Under the pieces are notes generated by a model. The model had not been told where the DNA came from. It ran no database searches and worked only from the letters and a program-made list of their open reading frames with translations. Below, piece by piece: positions 34,871 through 43,888 of a stretch of 64,000 nt of DNA (position 1 is its first letter; every line of letters begins with the position of its first letter). The DNA is from Flavobacterium psychrotrophum. GTDB lineage: Bacteria; Bacteroidota; Bacteroidia; Flavobacteriales; Flavobacteriaceae. Both the position numbers and the translations under genes were made by a program. The stretch lies in assembly GCF_003403075.1 (NCBI RefSeq), contig NZ_CP031557.1, positions 4,712,001 through 4,776,000 on the forward strand. The letters run 5' to 3'.

Positions 34871-34980
34871 TGAGATTGCTTCGTTCCTCGCAATGACAGG
34901 TCGTGAAGAAAGGATTGTTGTGTTAGATGTAAAACGAAGAAAATCCGTGTAAATCCGCACAATCCGCGTCATCCGCGTTC
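34871..34980. repeat. Dispersed intergenic repeats between converging units
   Basis: First part (34871-34915), GAGATTGCTTCGTTCCTCGC and the following CGTGAAGAAAG, recurs in altered form at 52788-52833. Second part (34940-34980) is a degenerate 10-base tandem repeat of the AATCCGYGTN type (four units). Both look like non-coding dispersed repeats of this genome. Confidence 0.55.
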
Positions 34981-35020
34981 CTTCCGAATAACCGTATCAC
35001 CGAATTAACAAATCCACAAA

Positions 35021-36253
35021 TTAAGAAGCTGCTTTTAGTCTCTTAAGTAGGTTTTTGCCTAAATGGTGCTCTACATATTCTTTATCAATGTGCAGTTCCT
35101 TATCATCGCTGCCCGGTAGTTCGTACATGGCTTCGGTAAGTATGGCTTCGCAAAGCGAACGAAGTCCGCGTGCGCCAAGCTTGTATTCCAACGCTTTTTC
35201 CACAATATAATCAAGAGCATCGTTTTCTACGGTAAGCGCTACATCATCCATTGCAAAAAGTTTCATGTATTGCTTAACCAGTGCATTTTTAGGTTCTGTA
35301 AGGATAGCGCGAAGTGTTTCGCGATCCAGCGGATCCATGTGTGTAAGCACCGGAAGACGGCCGATGATTTCCGGTATCAACCCGAAATCTTTCACATCTT
35401 TAGGGATAATATACTGCAATAGGTTATCCTTGTCGATGTTATCGGCATTTTTAGATGTGCTGTAACCCACCGCCTGACGGTTTAGCCTTTTAGATATGAT
35501 GCGTTCGATACCATCAAAAGCACCACCGGCAATAAACAGGATGTCCTGAGTATTAACCTCAATAAACTTTTGGTCCGGGTGCTTGCGCCCACCTTTTGGC
35601 GGAACGTTTACCACAGTACCTTCAAGAAGCTTAAGCAATGCCTGCTGTACACCTTCGCCGCTAACATCGCGTGTTATGGACGGGTTGTCGCTTTTACGGG
35701 CAATTTTGTCTATCTCGTCGATAAACACAATGCCGCGCTCTGCTTTTTTAACATCATAATCTGCGGCCTGCAAAAGGCGTGTAAGGATGCTTTCTACATC
35801 TTCACCCACATAGCCGGCCTCAGTAAGTACGGTAGCATCTACAATGGTAAGCGGCACATTAAGCATACGTGCTATGGTTTTTGCCACAAGCGTTTTGCCG
35901 GTACCGGTTTGCCCCACCATAAGGATGTTACTTTTTTCAATCTCTACATCGTCATCCGCTTTTTGCTGCATCAGCCTTTTGTAGTGGTTGTATACCGCTA
36001 CAGAGAGTACTTTTTTAGTCTGGTCCTGCCCAATAACATACTGGTCCAGGAATGCACGAATCTCTTTCGGCTTTTTAAGCTCCAGTTCGCCCGCAAGCGA
36101 CGTGTTGCCACTTTGTTTTAGTTCTTCAAGCACAATGCCGTGCGCCTGCTCTATGCAACGGTCGCAGATATGTGCACTTATACCCGCAATAAGCAGGTTA
36201 GTTTCCGGCTTTTTCCTGCCGCAAAAAGAACATTCTAATACTTCTTTCGCCAT
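35021..36253 (-). CDS. clpX: ATP-dependent Clp protease ATP-binding subunit ClpX
   Basis: AAA+ unfoldase that recognises and feeds substrates to ClpP. 410 residues: N-terminal C4 zinc finger (Cys8, Cys11, Cys30, Cys33), Walker A GQTGTGKT (114-121), Walker [12 protein letters not shown], the pore loop region and sensor motifs, and the ClpP-docking IGF-type loop region. [15 protein letters not shown] sequence is here [14 protein letters not shown]. Length normal. It lies downstream of tig and clpP on the same strand, with a hairpin in the 71-base gap between clpP and clpX. Confidence 0.98.
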   Translation of the reverse strand: MAKEVLECSFCGRKKPETNLLIAGISAHICDRCIEQAHGIVLEELKQSGNTSLAGELELKKPKEIRAFLDQYVIGQDQTKKVLSVAVYNHYKRLMQQKADDDVEIEKSNILMVGQTGTGKTLVAKTIARMLNVPLTIVDATVLTEAGYVGEDVESILTRLLQAADYDVKKAERGIVFIDEIDKIARKSDNPSITRDVSGEGVQQALLKLLEGTVVNVPPKGGRKHPDQKFIEVNTQDILFIAGGAFDGIERIISKRLNRQAVGYSTSKNADNIDKDNLLQYIIPKDVKDFGLIPEIIGRLPVLTHMDPLDRETLRAILTEPKNALVKQYMKLFAMDDVALTVENDALDYIVEKALEYKLGARGLRSLCEAILTEAMYELPGSDDKELHIDKEYVEHHLGKNLLKRLKAAS

Positions 36254-36270
36254 CTTTTCTTAATTAAACA

Positions 36271-36301
36271 TAACAGGGACGCTCTAAAGGCCTCCCTGTT
36301 A
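36271..36301 (-). promoter_or_regulatory. Hairpin between clpP and clpX
   Basis: Perfect 9-base arms TAACAGGGA (36271-36279) and TCCCTGTTA (36293-36301) with a 13-base loop. On the minus strand no T run follows, so it is not a clear terminator; it may act as a processing or stability element that sets the clpP to clpX ratio. Confidence 0.45.
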
Positions 36302-36324
36302 CGTATAACTCATTAATAATGAAT

Positions 36325-36999
36325 TTATTCTCTTGTTAATACCTCGTCGATCATGCCATATTCTTTGGCTTCCGGAGCTTTCATCCAGTAATCGCGCTCA
36401 CTGTCTTTGTGTACTTTGTCAAACGTTTGTCCGCTGTGCTTAGAGATGATCTCATAAAGTTCTTCTTTAAGTTTCAGCATTTCGCGCAGGTTAATTTCCA
36501 TATCTGTAGCAACACCCTGAGCACCGCCGGATGGCTGGTGAATCATTACGCGGCTGTGTGGTAACGCGCTGCGTTTACCCGCTGCACCTGCACAAAGCAA
36601 TACTGCACCCATAGATGCTGCCATACCTGTACAAATAGTAGCTACATCTGGTTTTATGTACTGCATGGTGTCGTACATACCAAGGCCTGCATATACGCTA
36701 CCTCCCGGAGAGTTAATGTAAATCTGGATGTCTTTGCTGGCATCGGCACTTTCCAGGAACAAAAGCTGTGCCTGTACAATGTTTGCCACCTGGTCATCTA
36801 TACCTGTACCCAAAAAGATGATCCTGTCCATCATAAGGCGTGAAAACACGTCTATCTGGGCAACGTTCATCTGGCGCTCCTCCATAATGTATGGGGTAAG
36901 GCCGGTAGGGGTAACGCGGTTTACCAGTTTGTCATAATATAAGTTATTTACGCCGTGGTGTTTTGTAGCGTACTTTTTAAATTCTTTACCAAAATCCAT
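36325..36999 (-). CDS. clpP: ATP-dependent Clp protease proteolytic subunit ClpP
   Basis: Serine peptidase forming the double-heptamer chamber of ClpXP. From MDFGKEFKKY at 36999 the protein has 224 residues. Catalytic Ser129 is in CTGMAASMGAVLL and His154 in RVMIHQPSGG; INSPGGSVYAGLGMYD and the oligomerisation regions are typical. The frame extends 27 codons upstream to 37080, but that stretch runs through the terminator behind tig. N-terminal residues 1-35 are longer than in E. coli mature ClpP, consistent with a processed propeptide. Confidence 0.97.
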   Translation of the reverse strand: MDFGKEFKKYATKHHGVNNLYYDKLVNRVTPTGLTPYIMEERQMNVAQIDVFSRLMMDRIIFLGTGIDDQVANIVQAQLLFLESADASKDIQIYINSPGGSVYAGLGMYDTMQYIKPDVATICTGMAASMGAVLLCAGAAGKRSALPHSRVMIHQPSGGAQGVATDMEINLREMLKLKEELYEIISKHSGQTFDKVHKDSERDYWMKAPEAKEYGMIDEVLTRE

Positions 37000-37041
37000 A
37001 GTCTGATTCTTTCTTTTATGGTTATTTAAATAAAATATAAA

Positions 37042-37067
37042 AACGCCGGCCTTAAAAAGCCGACGTT
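37042..37067 (-). terminator. Terminator behind tig
   Basis: Arms AACGCCGGC (37042-37050) and GCCGACGTT (37059-37067) pair with one G-U; on the minus strand TTTTTATATT follows. It could limit read-through from tig into clpP. Confidence 0.75.
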
Positions 37068-37093
37068 CAAATATACTCATTTTTTACGAGAAA

Positions 37094-38419
37094 TTATTCT
37101 CCGTACATTTCCTTAATAAAGTCTTGGTACGTAACTTCTTTGGTAGTGTATTTTACATTTTCTTTGTAAAGGTTAAGCATTTTTTCGCTCATAACCTGCT
37201 CGCTAAGCTTCTTAACTTCCTCTTGGTTTGTAAGTACGCGGGCTACAATGCCGTCTACTTCTTCTGTAGTAGGGTTAAGCTGGCCAAACTGTGCCATTTG
37301 CTTTTTGATAAGGTCTGCAGTAAAGGCTTTAAGGTCTTCAAAAGTAACCTGAAGGTTGTTTTGAACAAGTACTTTGCCTTCTATAAGCTGGTAGCGCAGG
37401 CCACTTTCAGATTTTTTGTATTCCTCTTCTGCCTGTTCAGCAGTAAGTGGGTTTTCGCCTGCAGTCTGAAGCCATTTTACAAGGAATTCATTCGGAAGGT
37501 CAAATTTAGTGTTTGCAATAAGCGACTCAGTAACATCGTTAAGGAATTTCTGGTCAGCTTGTTGTGCAAACTGCTGCTCTGCATCTTCTTTTATCTTAGC
37601 CTTAAGTTCTTCTGTAGAAGATATAACGCCTTCGCCAAACAGCTTGTCAAATAGCTCCTGGTTAAGTTCTGCAAGGTCGTGTGTGTTTATTTCAGCAATG
37701 GTAAAGTTTACCTCAATGTCAAGTCCGTGAACATCATCATGGCCTACTTTAAGGTAATCCATAAGTTTGTGGTCGTCATCAAAAAGGCCTTTAGTACCTA
37801 TTGTAACAACATCGCCTACTTTTTTGCCAATGAATTTTTTAGCTGCTTTTTTGTCTTTAAAGATCTCAGTAGTAATAGTAGCTTCTGCGTTGATACCTTT
37901 TTCCTCATTGGTAAAAGTACCCACGATATCATCTCCTGCTTCTACAGTATCTTTGCTTACAAGTTTGCCATATTGTTTCTGGATGCGCTCTACCTGCTCG
38001 TTTAGCATAGTATCGTCAGCAGTAATGTTGTATTTTACAACATTAGTACCTGCGGTAAGATCTACAGAGAAAACAGGGGCAAGGCCAAGTTCAAACTCAA
38101 AAGTAAAATCTTCAGCATCCCAGTCGATTTCTTCTTTAACCCTTGGAAGCGGATTGCCCAGGATATCCAGTTTTTCTTTTGAAAGGTAGCTGTTTAGCGA
38201 TGTTTGAAGCTGTTTGTTTACTTCTTCAAGCAATACGGTTTTGCCATACTGCTTTTGTATAAGGCTTACAGGTACTGCACCTTTCCTAAATCCCGGAAGT
38301 GCTGCGTTTTTTCTATAGTTGTATAGTGCTTTGTCAACATTTGCTTTGTAATCGTCTTTTGTAATTACTACTGTAACTACAGCGTTTAGTGCGTCAACCT
38401 GCTCTCTTGTAATGTTCAT
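37094..38419 (-). CDS. tig: Trigger factor (ribosome-associated chaperone and peptidyl-prolyl isomerase)
   Basis: 441 residues. The N-terminal ribosome-binding domain carries the signature LPGFRKGAVPVSLIQKQYG (about 40-58); the middle FKBP-like domain (about 150-235) is divergent, with GDDIVGTFTNEEKG replacing the classic core, and the C-terminal arm domain is helical (EELKAKIKEDAEQQF and later AQFGQLNPTTEEVDGIVARVL). Divergence in the isomerase domain is common in Bacteroidota. It heads the tig-clpP-clpX group and has a full TTG-N20-TAATTTTG promoter. Confidence 0.96.
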   Translation of the reverse strand: MNITREQVDALNAVVTVVITKDDYKANVDKALYNYRKNAALPGFRKGAVPVSLIQKQYGKTVLLEEVNKQLQTSLNSYLSKEKLDILGNPLPRVKEEIDWDAEDFTFEFELGLAPVFSVDLTAGTNVVKYNITADDTMLNEQVERIQKQYGKLVSKDTVEAGDDIVGTFTNEEKGINAEATITTEIFKDKKAAKKFIGKKVGDVVTIGTKGLFDDDHKLMDYLKVGHDDVHGLDIEVNFTIAEINTHDLAELNQELFDKLFGEGVISSTEELKAKIKEDAEQQFAQQADQKFLNDVTESLIANTKFDLPNEFLVKWLQTAGENPLTAEQAEEEYKKSESGLRYQLIEGKVLVQNNLQVTFEDLKAFTADLIKKQMAQFGQLNPTTEEVDGIVARVLTNQEEVKKLSEQVMSEKMLNLYKENVKYTTKEVTYQDFIKEMYGE

Positions 38420-38451
38420 CAGTTCAATTGTTTTATTTGAAATCGTGGGCG

Positions 38452-38482
38452 CAAAATTACGCTATTTTTACATTTTGCACAA
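38452..38482 (-). promoter_or_regulatory. Bacteroidota-type promoter of tig
   Basis: On the minus strand TTG (38480-38482), 20-base spacer, TAATTTTG (38452-38459), ending 32 bases before the tig ATG. Confidence 0.65.
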
Positions 38483-38545
38483 TGTTTTTGAAAATTGTAT
38501 TTCAATAGCTTGAAATATGCTTATGAGCTCCGGCTAATACACGTT

Positions 38546-38737
38546 TTATTCTTCTGTTATCAGAGAAAGGTCGATGCCCAGCTTTGTGAATTCTGCTGTG
38601 CCGAGATCGGTCACATAATAATGCTTGTCGCTTACGTCATCTTTTGCAATCCATTTCTTTTCAATGAAATTTTCCAGCAGGAGCGTGCCGAGTTTTCCTC
38701 CAAGGTGAGAATAGCAGGTTTTAGCGGGCTTTTTCAT
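38546..38737 (-). CDS. Small ArsR-like half-domain protein
   Basis: 63 residues, MKKPAKTCYSHLGGKLGTLL followed by a helix-turn and YYVTDLGTAEFTKLGIDLS. This matches the region that follows the HTH in a family of larger ArsR-type regulators (pattern RxCYDHLAGxLG ... LTxxGxxxLxxLGID) but the HTH itself is missing. It is a compact stand-alone form, opened by a normal ATG and with no disrupted sequence upstream, so it is probably a real small protein and not a fragment. It lies 23 bases downstream of the YvlD-like gene on the same strand. Function unknown. Confidence 0.7.
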   Translation of the reverse strand: MKKPAKTCYSHLGGKLGTLLLENFIEKKWIAKDDVSDKHYYVTDLGTAEFTKLGIDLSLITEE

Positions 38738-38760
38738 GTTGTTAAGGTTTAGTGGTTGAG

Positions 38761-39105
38761 TTACTTTCTGTTGTCAGAAAGTGTTGATATCAACGCTTGT
38801 CCAAAAGAGAGCACAAGGCTGAACAAAAGCGCCTGCCAAAAGGTGGCTACCCTGAACCCTTCAAGAAGGTAATCGCAAATCATTACAATGATGCCGTTGA
38901 TTACAAGCAGGAACAGGCCGAATGTAAAAATGGTTGCGGGTAATGTAAAAATGACCAGCAGGGGCTTGATGAATATATTAAGCAAACCCAGCACCACTGC
39001 CACTAAAAGTGCAGATTGAAAGCTTTCTACATATACGCCCGGCATAAAATGTGCCAGCACTAAAACGAATATTGTAGTAAAGAATATTTTTATTAACGTT
39101 TTCAT
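38761..39105 (-). CDS. YvlD/phage holin 4_2-family membrane protein
   Basis: 114 residues with four hydrophobic segments (3-22, 30-53, 58-77 and 89-107). VVLGLLNIFIKPLLVIFTLPATIFTFGLFLLVINGIIV is the characteristic central motif of the PF04020 family (YvlD). Despite the family name there is no phage context here; such proteins are widespread single-gene membrane proteins, linked in some bacteria to envelope stress. The small ArsR-like gene follows by 23 bases. A terminator for the gene upstream lies just before it. Confidence 0.9.
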   Translation of the reverse strand: MKTLIKIFFTTIFVLVLAHFMPGVYVESFQSALLVAVVLGLLNIFIKPLLVIFTLPATIFTFGLFLLVINGIIVMICDYLLEGFRVATFWQALLFSLVLSFGQALISTLSDNRK

Positions 39106-39132
39106 AGGGTTGAATTTTTTGATAAAAATAAA

Positions 39133-39160
39133 AAAAGCACCGGAAATATCCGATGCTTTT
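39133..39160 (-). terminator. Terminator behind the GDSL lipoprotein gene
   Basis: Arms AAAAGCACCGG and CCGATGCTTTT (39133-39143, 39150-39160) pair with one G-U; on the minus strand a T run follows. Confidence 0.82.
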
Positions 39161-39179
39161 AAGAAATGTATTACAAAAT

Positions 39180-40760
39180 TTAGTTTGTTTTGACTATTGT
39201 TGGGCCTGGGTAATAGCCTGGAACAATAAGTGGCAGTTTAGCTTTGTAGTGCTCGTTGATAACCTTAAGTATCTCGTTTGCAACAAGTGCATAGCCGCGC
39301 GCATTAGGGTGTACGCCATCCAGCGAGAACACTACGGTGTTTACAGTAGCAACGCTAAAGTATTTGGCAAAATACACCTGCCCGTCATCACTGGTAAAGC
39401 CTGTTTTAAGCTTATTCATAATGGCGTTCATATCGGCTACAGCCAGGTTTTTAGACGCTGCTATAGTTTTTATAGCTGTGTTATAACTTGCTGTAGCGGT
39501 ATTTACGGCCGTAATTTCAGACGGTATAAGAATGTGCTGATCCTGTAGCGGATAGGTAACACCATATGCATCAAACGGTGCCGGTGCGCCAGTTGGCTCT
39601 TTTCCAATAACAGCGCGGGTTGTGAGCAGTACAAGGTCGTCAGCAGTTGCCTGTCTTGCCTGTCCTAAGATAGATCCTGCGTATGCTGCGCCTGCTGCGC
39701 CGAGTGCAGGGGTAAAGGCGGCTGTTATCTGTGCGCCATAATTGGTAAGCGTTTCATCTTTTATAAGCAGTGGGTTGGGTGTTGTTTTAGATAAAAGGTT
39801 TATCCTGTTGGGCTGTCCTAAAGCAGTAAATATTTGTTTAAGAGGTCCATAAAGCTGCGCGTTAAGCTGGTCTATAGTTGCTAAACCTACAGCTTCATCT
39901 TCTTTTCCTATAGCCGATGCTGTAAGTGGTGCATAAGGCACTGTGGTAAAAAATGGTATTGATGTAATGTCCGGTATAGTAGACACTACACCTTTAGCGC
40001 CTTCAGAGGTAAGAGTATTGATGATTGCAGTGTAAACACCCGCAAAATAAGTTGGGTCTGTAATATCGTTAGATCCGTAAGTTGCAGGGTTCGGATTACC
40101 TGTCTGGTCTACACCTGTACCTCCTGATGTTGCATAAGAAAGTACATCGTTAGAGCCTATCCAGTTAGTGAAAAACGTAGGGCGTTTAGACATCGCATCG
40201 CCTAATACGGTAGCTGAAGCTGATGTAGCCATACGCACATAATATGGGTTTGCAGCGCCTAATGACAGCCTTGCAGCATCGCCATAGCCCGGTAGCAACA
40301 GGTGGAACGACTTAGCGCCCGGAACCCCCATATTGTTAAAAGCTTGTTGCTGCGGTGCAAGTGTTATGGTAGAAGTACCGGCAATAGACTCAGGGCCAGC
40401 AGGTATCTTTGGGTTGTCTGCATGCATGTTAATAACAAGGCGTGTAGGAAAACCCGGTATGCCCGATATTCCGCCAAGATTATTTGCGTCTTCGGCGTAG
40501 GAAGGCTGTGTGAAAGCACCGCCACCTACTACGGCAAACTGTTGTGCCAGGAGGTTAGGGTAAGAGTATGACTGACCCACGCGAGATACAGTGCCATCCA
40601 TATATCCGGCGGTAAGCGAGTTACCTACGGCTACATAAGTGGTAAAGTCTGCCTCGCCTGCGTTGTAGTCTACATTGCTTACTTCGTGTTCAAATTCTGG
40701 CTCACAGGCTGTAAAGCCCGCGGCTAATAATGCTATAAAGAGTATTTTTTTGTTTTTCAT
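39180..40760 (-). CDS. SGNH/GDSL-family hydrolase lipoprotein
   Basis: 526-residue surface or periplasmic lipoprotein (Cys19 in GFTACEPEFEHE). The SGNH fold is shown by block I VAVGNSLTAGYMDG (Ser48; GNSL in place of GDSL), block III WIGSNDVLSY and block V LDGVHPNARGY (Asp481, His484). The acidic residues right after Cys19 (EPEFEHE) fit surface export signals of this phylum. Its partner gene 10 bases upstream encodes a FadL-type porin; hydrolysis of an ester or lipid outside the cell and import through the porin would be a sensible pathway, but this is inferred. Large insertions separate the SGNH blocks. Confidence 0.9.
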   Translation of the reverse strand: MKNKKILFIALLAAGFTACEPEFEHEVSNVDYNAGEADFTTYVAVGNSLTAGYMDGTVSRVGQSYSYPNLLAQQFAVVGGGAFTQPSYAEDANNLGGISGIPGFPTRLVINMHADNPKIPAGPESIAGTSTITLAPQQQAFNNMGVPGAKSFHLLLPGYGDAARLSLGAANPYYVRMATSASATVLGDAMSKRPTFFTNWIGSNDVLSYATSGGTGVDQTGNPNPATYGSNDITDPTYFAGVYTAIINTLTSEGAKGVVSTIPDITSIPFFTTVPYAPLTASAIGKEDEAVGLATIDQLNAQLYGPLKQIFTALGQPNRINLLSKTTPNPLLIKDETLTNYGAQITAAFTPALGAAGAAYAGSILGQARQATADDLVLLTTRAVIGKEPTGAPAPFDAYGVTYPLQDQHILIPSEITAVNTATASYNTAIKTIAASKNLAVADMNAIMNKLKTGFTSDDGQVYFAKYFSVATVNTVVFSLDGVHPNARGYALVANEILKVINEHYKAKLPLIVPGYYPGPTIVKTN

Positions 40761-40770
40761 GGCGAGTTAA

Positions 40771-42012
40771 TTAGAAGCTATAAGTTACACCAACACCTGG
40801 AGAGAATACCACGTTCTTATAGGTTCCGCCAAACGAGTAAGGCGTACCGTCTTCGTCGGCGTAGTTGTAAGAATTGTTTGTTTCTTTAAAGTGCAGGTAC
40901 AGGAAGCTGGCATCAATACCAAACTTAGGTGTAAGCTGGTAGGTTAAACCACCTGTAAAGCCCATAGAATCGTTACGCGGAGTTTCCGGTGCAAAATAGC
41001 CATCCTGTACAGGGCTTTCGTCAAAATACCATCCGGTACGGAAAGCAAACTTGTTGTTTGGCTTAAATTGTGCACCCACCCTGTAGGTACTCGCATCTTT
41101 ATAATTACGAGGGTTTACAGATGTTATGCCATTTGCAAAACTCACGTCTAATGATTTGTACACGTTCCAGTAAGCGCGGTTATAGTCAAATGCTACTAAC
41201 CATTTGTCGCTAAATTCAACCGATAAACCTGCGGTAAGCTCAGCAGGTAGCGGAAGATCTGCATTAAATTGTGTATCGTGGTAAGTGCCTTGTGCAAATT
41301 CAGGCACATCATGAAATTTTGCATCGCCATCACGGGCTTCCATTGTTATTCTGGAGCGGTAGTTTAAGCCCAGGCGCACATGCTTGTCCGGGTTAAACAT
41401 CAGGCCTGCGGTATAGCCCCATGCAGTTACATTTTTTGCTTCAATGTTTACATCACTTGGGTTGCCGTTTTCGTCCGTAAGGCTGCGCGAAAGGTTTTTA
41501 TTAAGCGATACGCCACCGGTTACATAAATAGGGCCACCACCAATGCTCAGGTAATCGTTAACTTTAATTGATAGTGTAGGCTGAATGTAAACGGCCTCAA
41601 GATCAATGTTATTTACAAGGTTAGCACCCTGCCAGTCTTTATCCCACTTTACAGCGCTGCCGTAAGGGCTGTAAACAGCAAGGCCTACGGTTAGCCAGTC
41701 TGTAGCGCGGTACGATGCATATATTTCAAACGGGGTCCCAAAGTTATCGGTAGAATTTTTCCAGTTGTAGGTTTCGTTCTGGAATTTAGTACGTGCAAAA
41801 AGCCCGTTAGCACCAGCCGAAAAGTTAAAGCGGTCTTTAAGAAAAGATGCGCCTGCCGGGTTAAAGAACAAAGTCTCGGCACTGTTTACCACAGCTACCC
41901 CGGTATGGCCCATGGCAAGTTGTTTTTGTCCCTGAAGGCTCACACGATAACCCCCTGCAAATGCAGACGTTGCCGTTAAAGCCGCCATGGTTAAAGATAA
42001 TAGTTTTTTCAT
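40771..42012 (-). CDS. OmpP1/FadL/TodX-family outer-membrane transporter
   Basis: 413-residue 14-strand barrel importing fatty acids or other hydrophobic compounds. The signal peptide ends TSAFAGG; the mature N-terminus GGYRVSLQGQKQLAMGHTGVAVV and AETLFFNPAGASFL is the FadL hatch signature (NPA motif). The C-terminus ends in barrel strands and Phe (GVGVTYSF). It is the first gene of a two-gene operon with the GDSL lipoprotein, driven by a full consensus promoter at 42057-42086. Substrate unknown. Confidence 0.95.
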   Translation of the reverse strand: MKKLLSLTMAALTATSAFAGGYRVSLQGQKQLAMGHTGVAVVNSAETLFFNPAGASFLKDRFNFSAGANGLFARTKFQNETYNWKNSTDNFGTPFEIYASYRATDWLTVGLAVYSPYGSAVKWDKDWQGANLVNNIDLEAVYIQPTLSIKVNDYLSIGGGPIYVTGGVSLNKNLSRSLTDENGNPSDVNIEAKNVTAWGYTAGLMFNPDKHVRLGLNYRSRITMEARDGDAKFHDVPEFAQGTYHDTQFNADLPLPAELTAGLSVEFSDKWLVAFDYNRAYWNVYKSLDVSFANGITSVNPRNYKDASTYRVGAQFKPNNKFAFRTGWYFDESPVQDGYFAPETPRNDSMGFTGGLTYQLTPKFGIDASFLYLHFKETNNSYNYADEDGTPYSFGGTYKNVVFSPGVGVTYSF

Positions 42013-42316
42013 GGGTTGAATAATGAGTTAGGTTGTCAATATTGTTGTTTTCATATCAAATTTATAATAAATTATCGATTTAGCAATATTTTGCGGTAAA
42101 TTATTATGCATTCATAATAATTATTTTTTCATATATTACTGGGTGTTCATAAATAAAAAGTAGTAAAAATGCTTAATCATTGCGAAAAACATATGCATGC
42201 ATACTAAATTGAAATACTGTATTGAGATTACTGCTTTAAAATCAAAGTATTAATAAAAATATAAATAGTATTACGGGTGGGTGATTATGTAGTAAATTTC
42301 ATCATATTTTAAAATC
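42013..42316. other. 304-bp divergent intergenic region
   Basis: Very AT-rich gap between the FadL-type gene (minus) and an AsmA-like gene (plus). It holds the FadL promoter (42057-42086). No clear consensus promoter is seen for the plus-strand gene, and no gene or repeat is recognised. Confidence 0.6.
42057..42086 (-). promoter_or_regulatory. Bacteroidota-type promoter of the FadL-type gene
   Basis: On the minus strand TTG (42084-42086), 19-base spacer, TAAATTTG (42057-42064), 44 bases before the start codon. Confidence 0.68.
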
Positions 42317-43876
42317 ATGCGCATCCTGAAAAAAATACTCATCGCTTTCGCAATACTTTTTATAGTAGCTATTGCCATTAATTTTGGCCTGGCCTGGTAC
42401 GTTAAAAAGAAACTTCCGTCCATCTTAAAGGCAGAGACAAATTTCCCTTATAATGTTAATTATAAAGATCTTGATGTAAACCTGTGGGGTGGGAGTTTTT
42501 CTATTAAGGATGCCGCCCTGGCTCCTAAAGAGAATATGGAAGCCGCTACAAAAAACGGGGTGTTTGTAAAGGTAAATACTATAGCAGTTAATGGTGTAAA
42601 CTTATGGCAGCTGTACCGCTACAGCCGCATATTGGCTGATGAAGTGGTTATAGAAAAGCCGGATGTTATAATGTATCATACCAAAAAGAAATATACTATT
42701 GAAGATGATGTGCAGCGCCCATTTCATCAGGTAATACGTACCGGTAAGTTAAAGATAACCGGTGGTAGCTTCAGGATGCTCGATTCGCTCCACAACCCGC
42801 AACTGCGTGCCAGCAACATTGCGTTTACGCTAACCAATATAAGGGTAGATAGTATTATTGTGAAGGAAAACATCCCGATACGTTACCGCGATTACAGCTT
42901 TAGCTGCGACAGCCTTTACTATAATGCCGGGCTGTTTTATAATATTGAAGCGGGAAGCCTTAAGGCGACCGATACATCTTTAGTGGCAGGAAAATTCAGG
43001 CTGGTGCCTAAGCAAACGCGCAAACAGTTTAGCGGTATGGTGGCTAAAGAGGTAGATCAGTTTAATATAAAAGCCGACAGCATCTCGGTTAACAATGCCG
43101 ACTGGGGTTTTGTACACGATACGCTTTATGTACACACGCCGCGCATGGTGCTAAATAAAGTGTATGCTAATATTTACCGCAGTAAGGAGCCAAAGGATGA
43201 CCCCGTGCGTAAAAAGTTGTATAGCGAAATGCTGCGTAACCTTGGCTTTGATCTTAAGGCAGATAAGATATTGTTTAAAAATGCCACCATAGAATATGAG
43301 GAGCAACTTAACTTTAGTAAGCCGGCGGCAAAGGTTTCTTTCTCTAAATTTTATGCAACAGTAAACAATGTGTACAGCCCGGTAGGGAAGGGTAAGCTGC
43401 CCGATACTACTATCGATGTGCAGTGCCTGTTTATGAAATCGGCACCGCTAAAGGTAAGCTGGTCATTCAATACGCTTGATGCGTCAGATTCTTTTACCAT
43501 AATAGGCCATTTACAAAACATAAGGAGCGAGGAGGTAAACCCGGTTTCAAAACCCCTAATGAACGCCACCACAAGCGGTATACTTAAAGATGTGCGCTTT
43601 ACCTTTAACGGTAACAGAGATCGTGCCAGCGGTACCTTTGCTGTAGAATATGACGACCTTAAAGTTGATATTTATAAGAAAGACGGCAAAAAGAAAAACA
43701 AGCTGATAAGTGCTGTGGGTAATCTGCTGGTAAAGAATGATAGTGACGACCGCCTTAAAAAAACCGATGTAAAGATTGATCGTAAAAAAGATAAATCGGT
43801 GTTTAACTTTTTGTGGCGCTTTGTGCAGCAGGGATTAAAGCAAACCGTTTTGCCTAAGATTGTGGGTGGGGATTAG
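42317..43876 (+). CDS. AsmA/DUF748-like envelope protein
   Basis: 519 residues: one N-terminal membrane span (about 5-28, ILIAFAILFIVAIAINFGLAWYV) then a beta-rich periplasmic part. The stretch NFPYNVNYKDLDVNLWGGSFSIKDAALAP, followed by VNTIAVNGVNLWQLYRYSRILADEVVIEKP, is the pattern of AsmA/DUF748-type repeats that form lipid-binding grooves. It is much shorter than the two AsmA-like proteins of this window and lacks their C-terminal AsmA region. The end is Lys-rich (KKTDVKIDRKKDKS). It stands alone between the FadL promoter and a repeat. Lipid transport is a guess from family. Confidence 0.8.
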   Translation: MRILKKILIAFAILFIVAIAINFGLAWYVKKKLPSILKAETNFPYNVNYKDLDVNLWGGSFSIKDAALAPKENMEAATKNGVFVKVNTIAVNGVNLWQLYRYSRILADEVVIEKPDVIMYHTKKKYTIEDDVQRPFHQVIRTGKLKITGGSFRMLDSLHNPQLRASNIAFTLTNIRVDSIIVKENIPIRYRDYSFSCDSLYYNAGLFYNIEAGSLKATDTSLVAGKFRLVPKQTRKQFSGMVAKEVDQFNIKADSISVNNADWGFVHDTLYVHTPRMVLNKVYANIYRSKEPKDDPVRKKLYSEMLRNLGFDLKADKILFKNATIEYEEQLNFSKPAAKVSFSKFYATVNNVYSPVGKGKLPDTTIDVQCLFMKSAPLKVSWSFNTLDASDSFTIIGHLQNIRSEEVNPVSKPLMNATTSGILKDVRFTFNGNRDRASGTFAVEYDDLKVDIYKKDGKKKNKLISAVGNLLVKNDSDDRLKKTDVKIDRKKDKSVFNFLWRFVQQGLKQTVLPKIVGGD

Positions 43877-43888
43877 GGAGTTATTTCG

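Noticed and set aside
34940..34980. Short spaced repeats as a possible CRISPR array
   Set aside because: Units are 10 bases, degenerate and have no spacers; no cas gene is in the window.
36999..37080. Longer N-terminus of ClpP
   Set aside because: The extra codons run through the terminator behind tig, and MDFGKEFKKY gives the normal family start.
38495..38752. Plus-strand 85-codon frame over the small ArsR-like gene
   Set aside because: The minus-strand frame matches a known protein pattern; this one matches nothing.
38761..39105. Phage holin family name as a sign of prophage
   Set aside because: The YvlD-type family is named after a weak similarity; no other phage genes are nearby.
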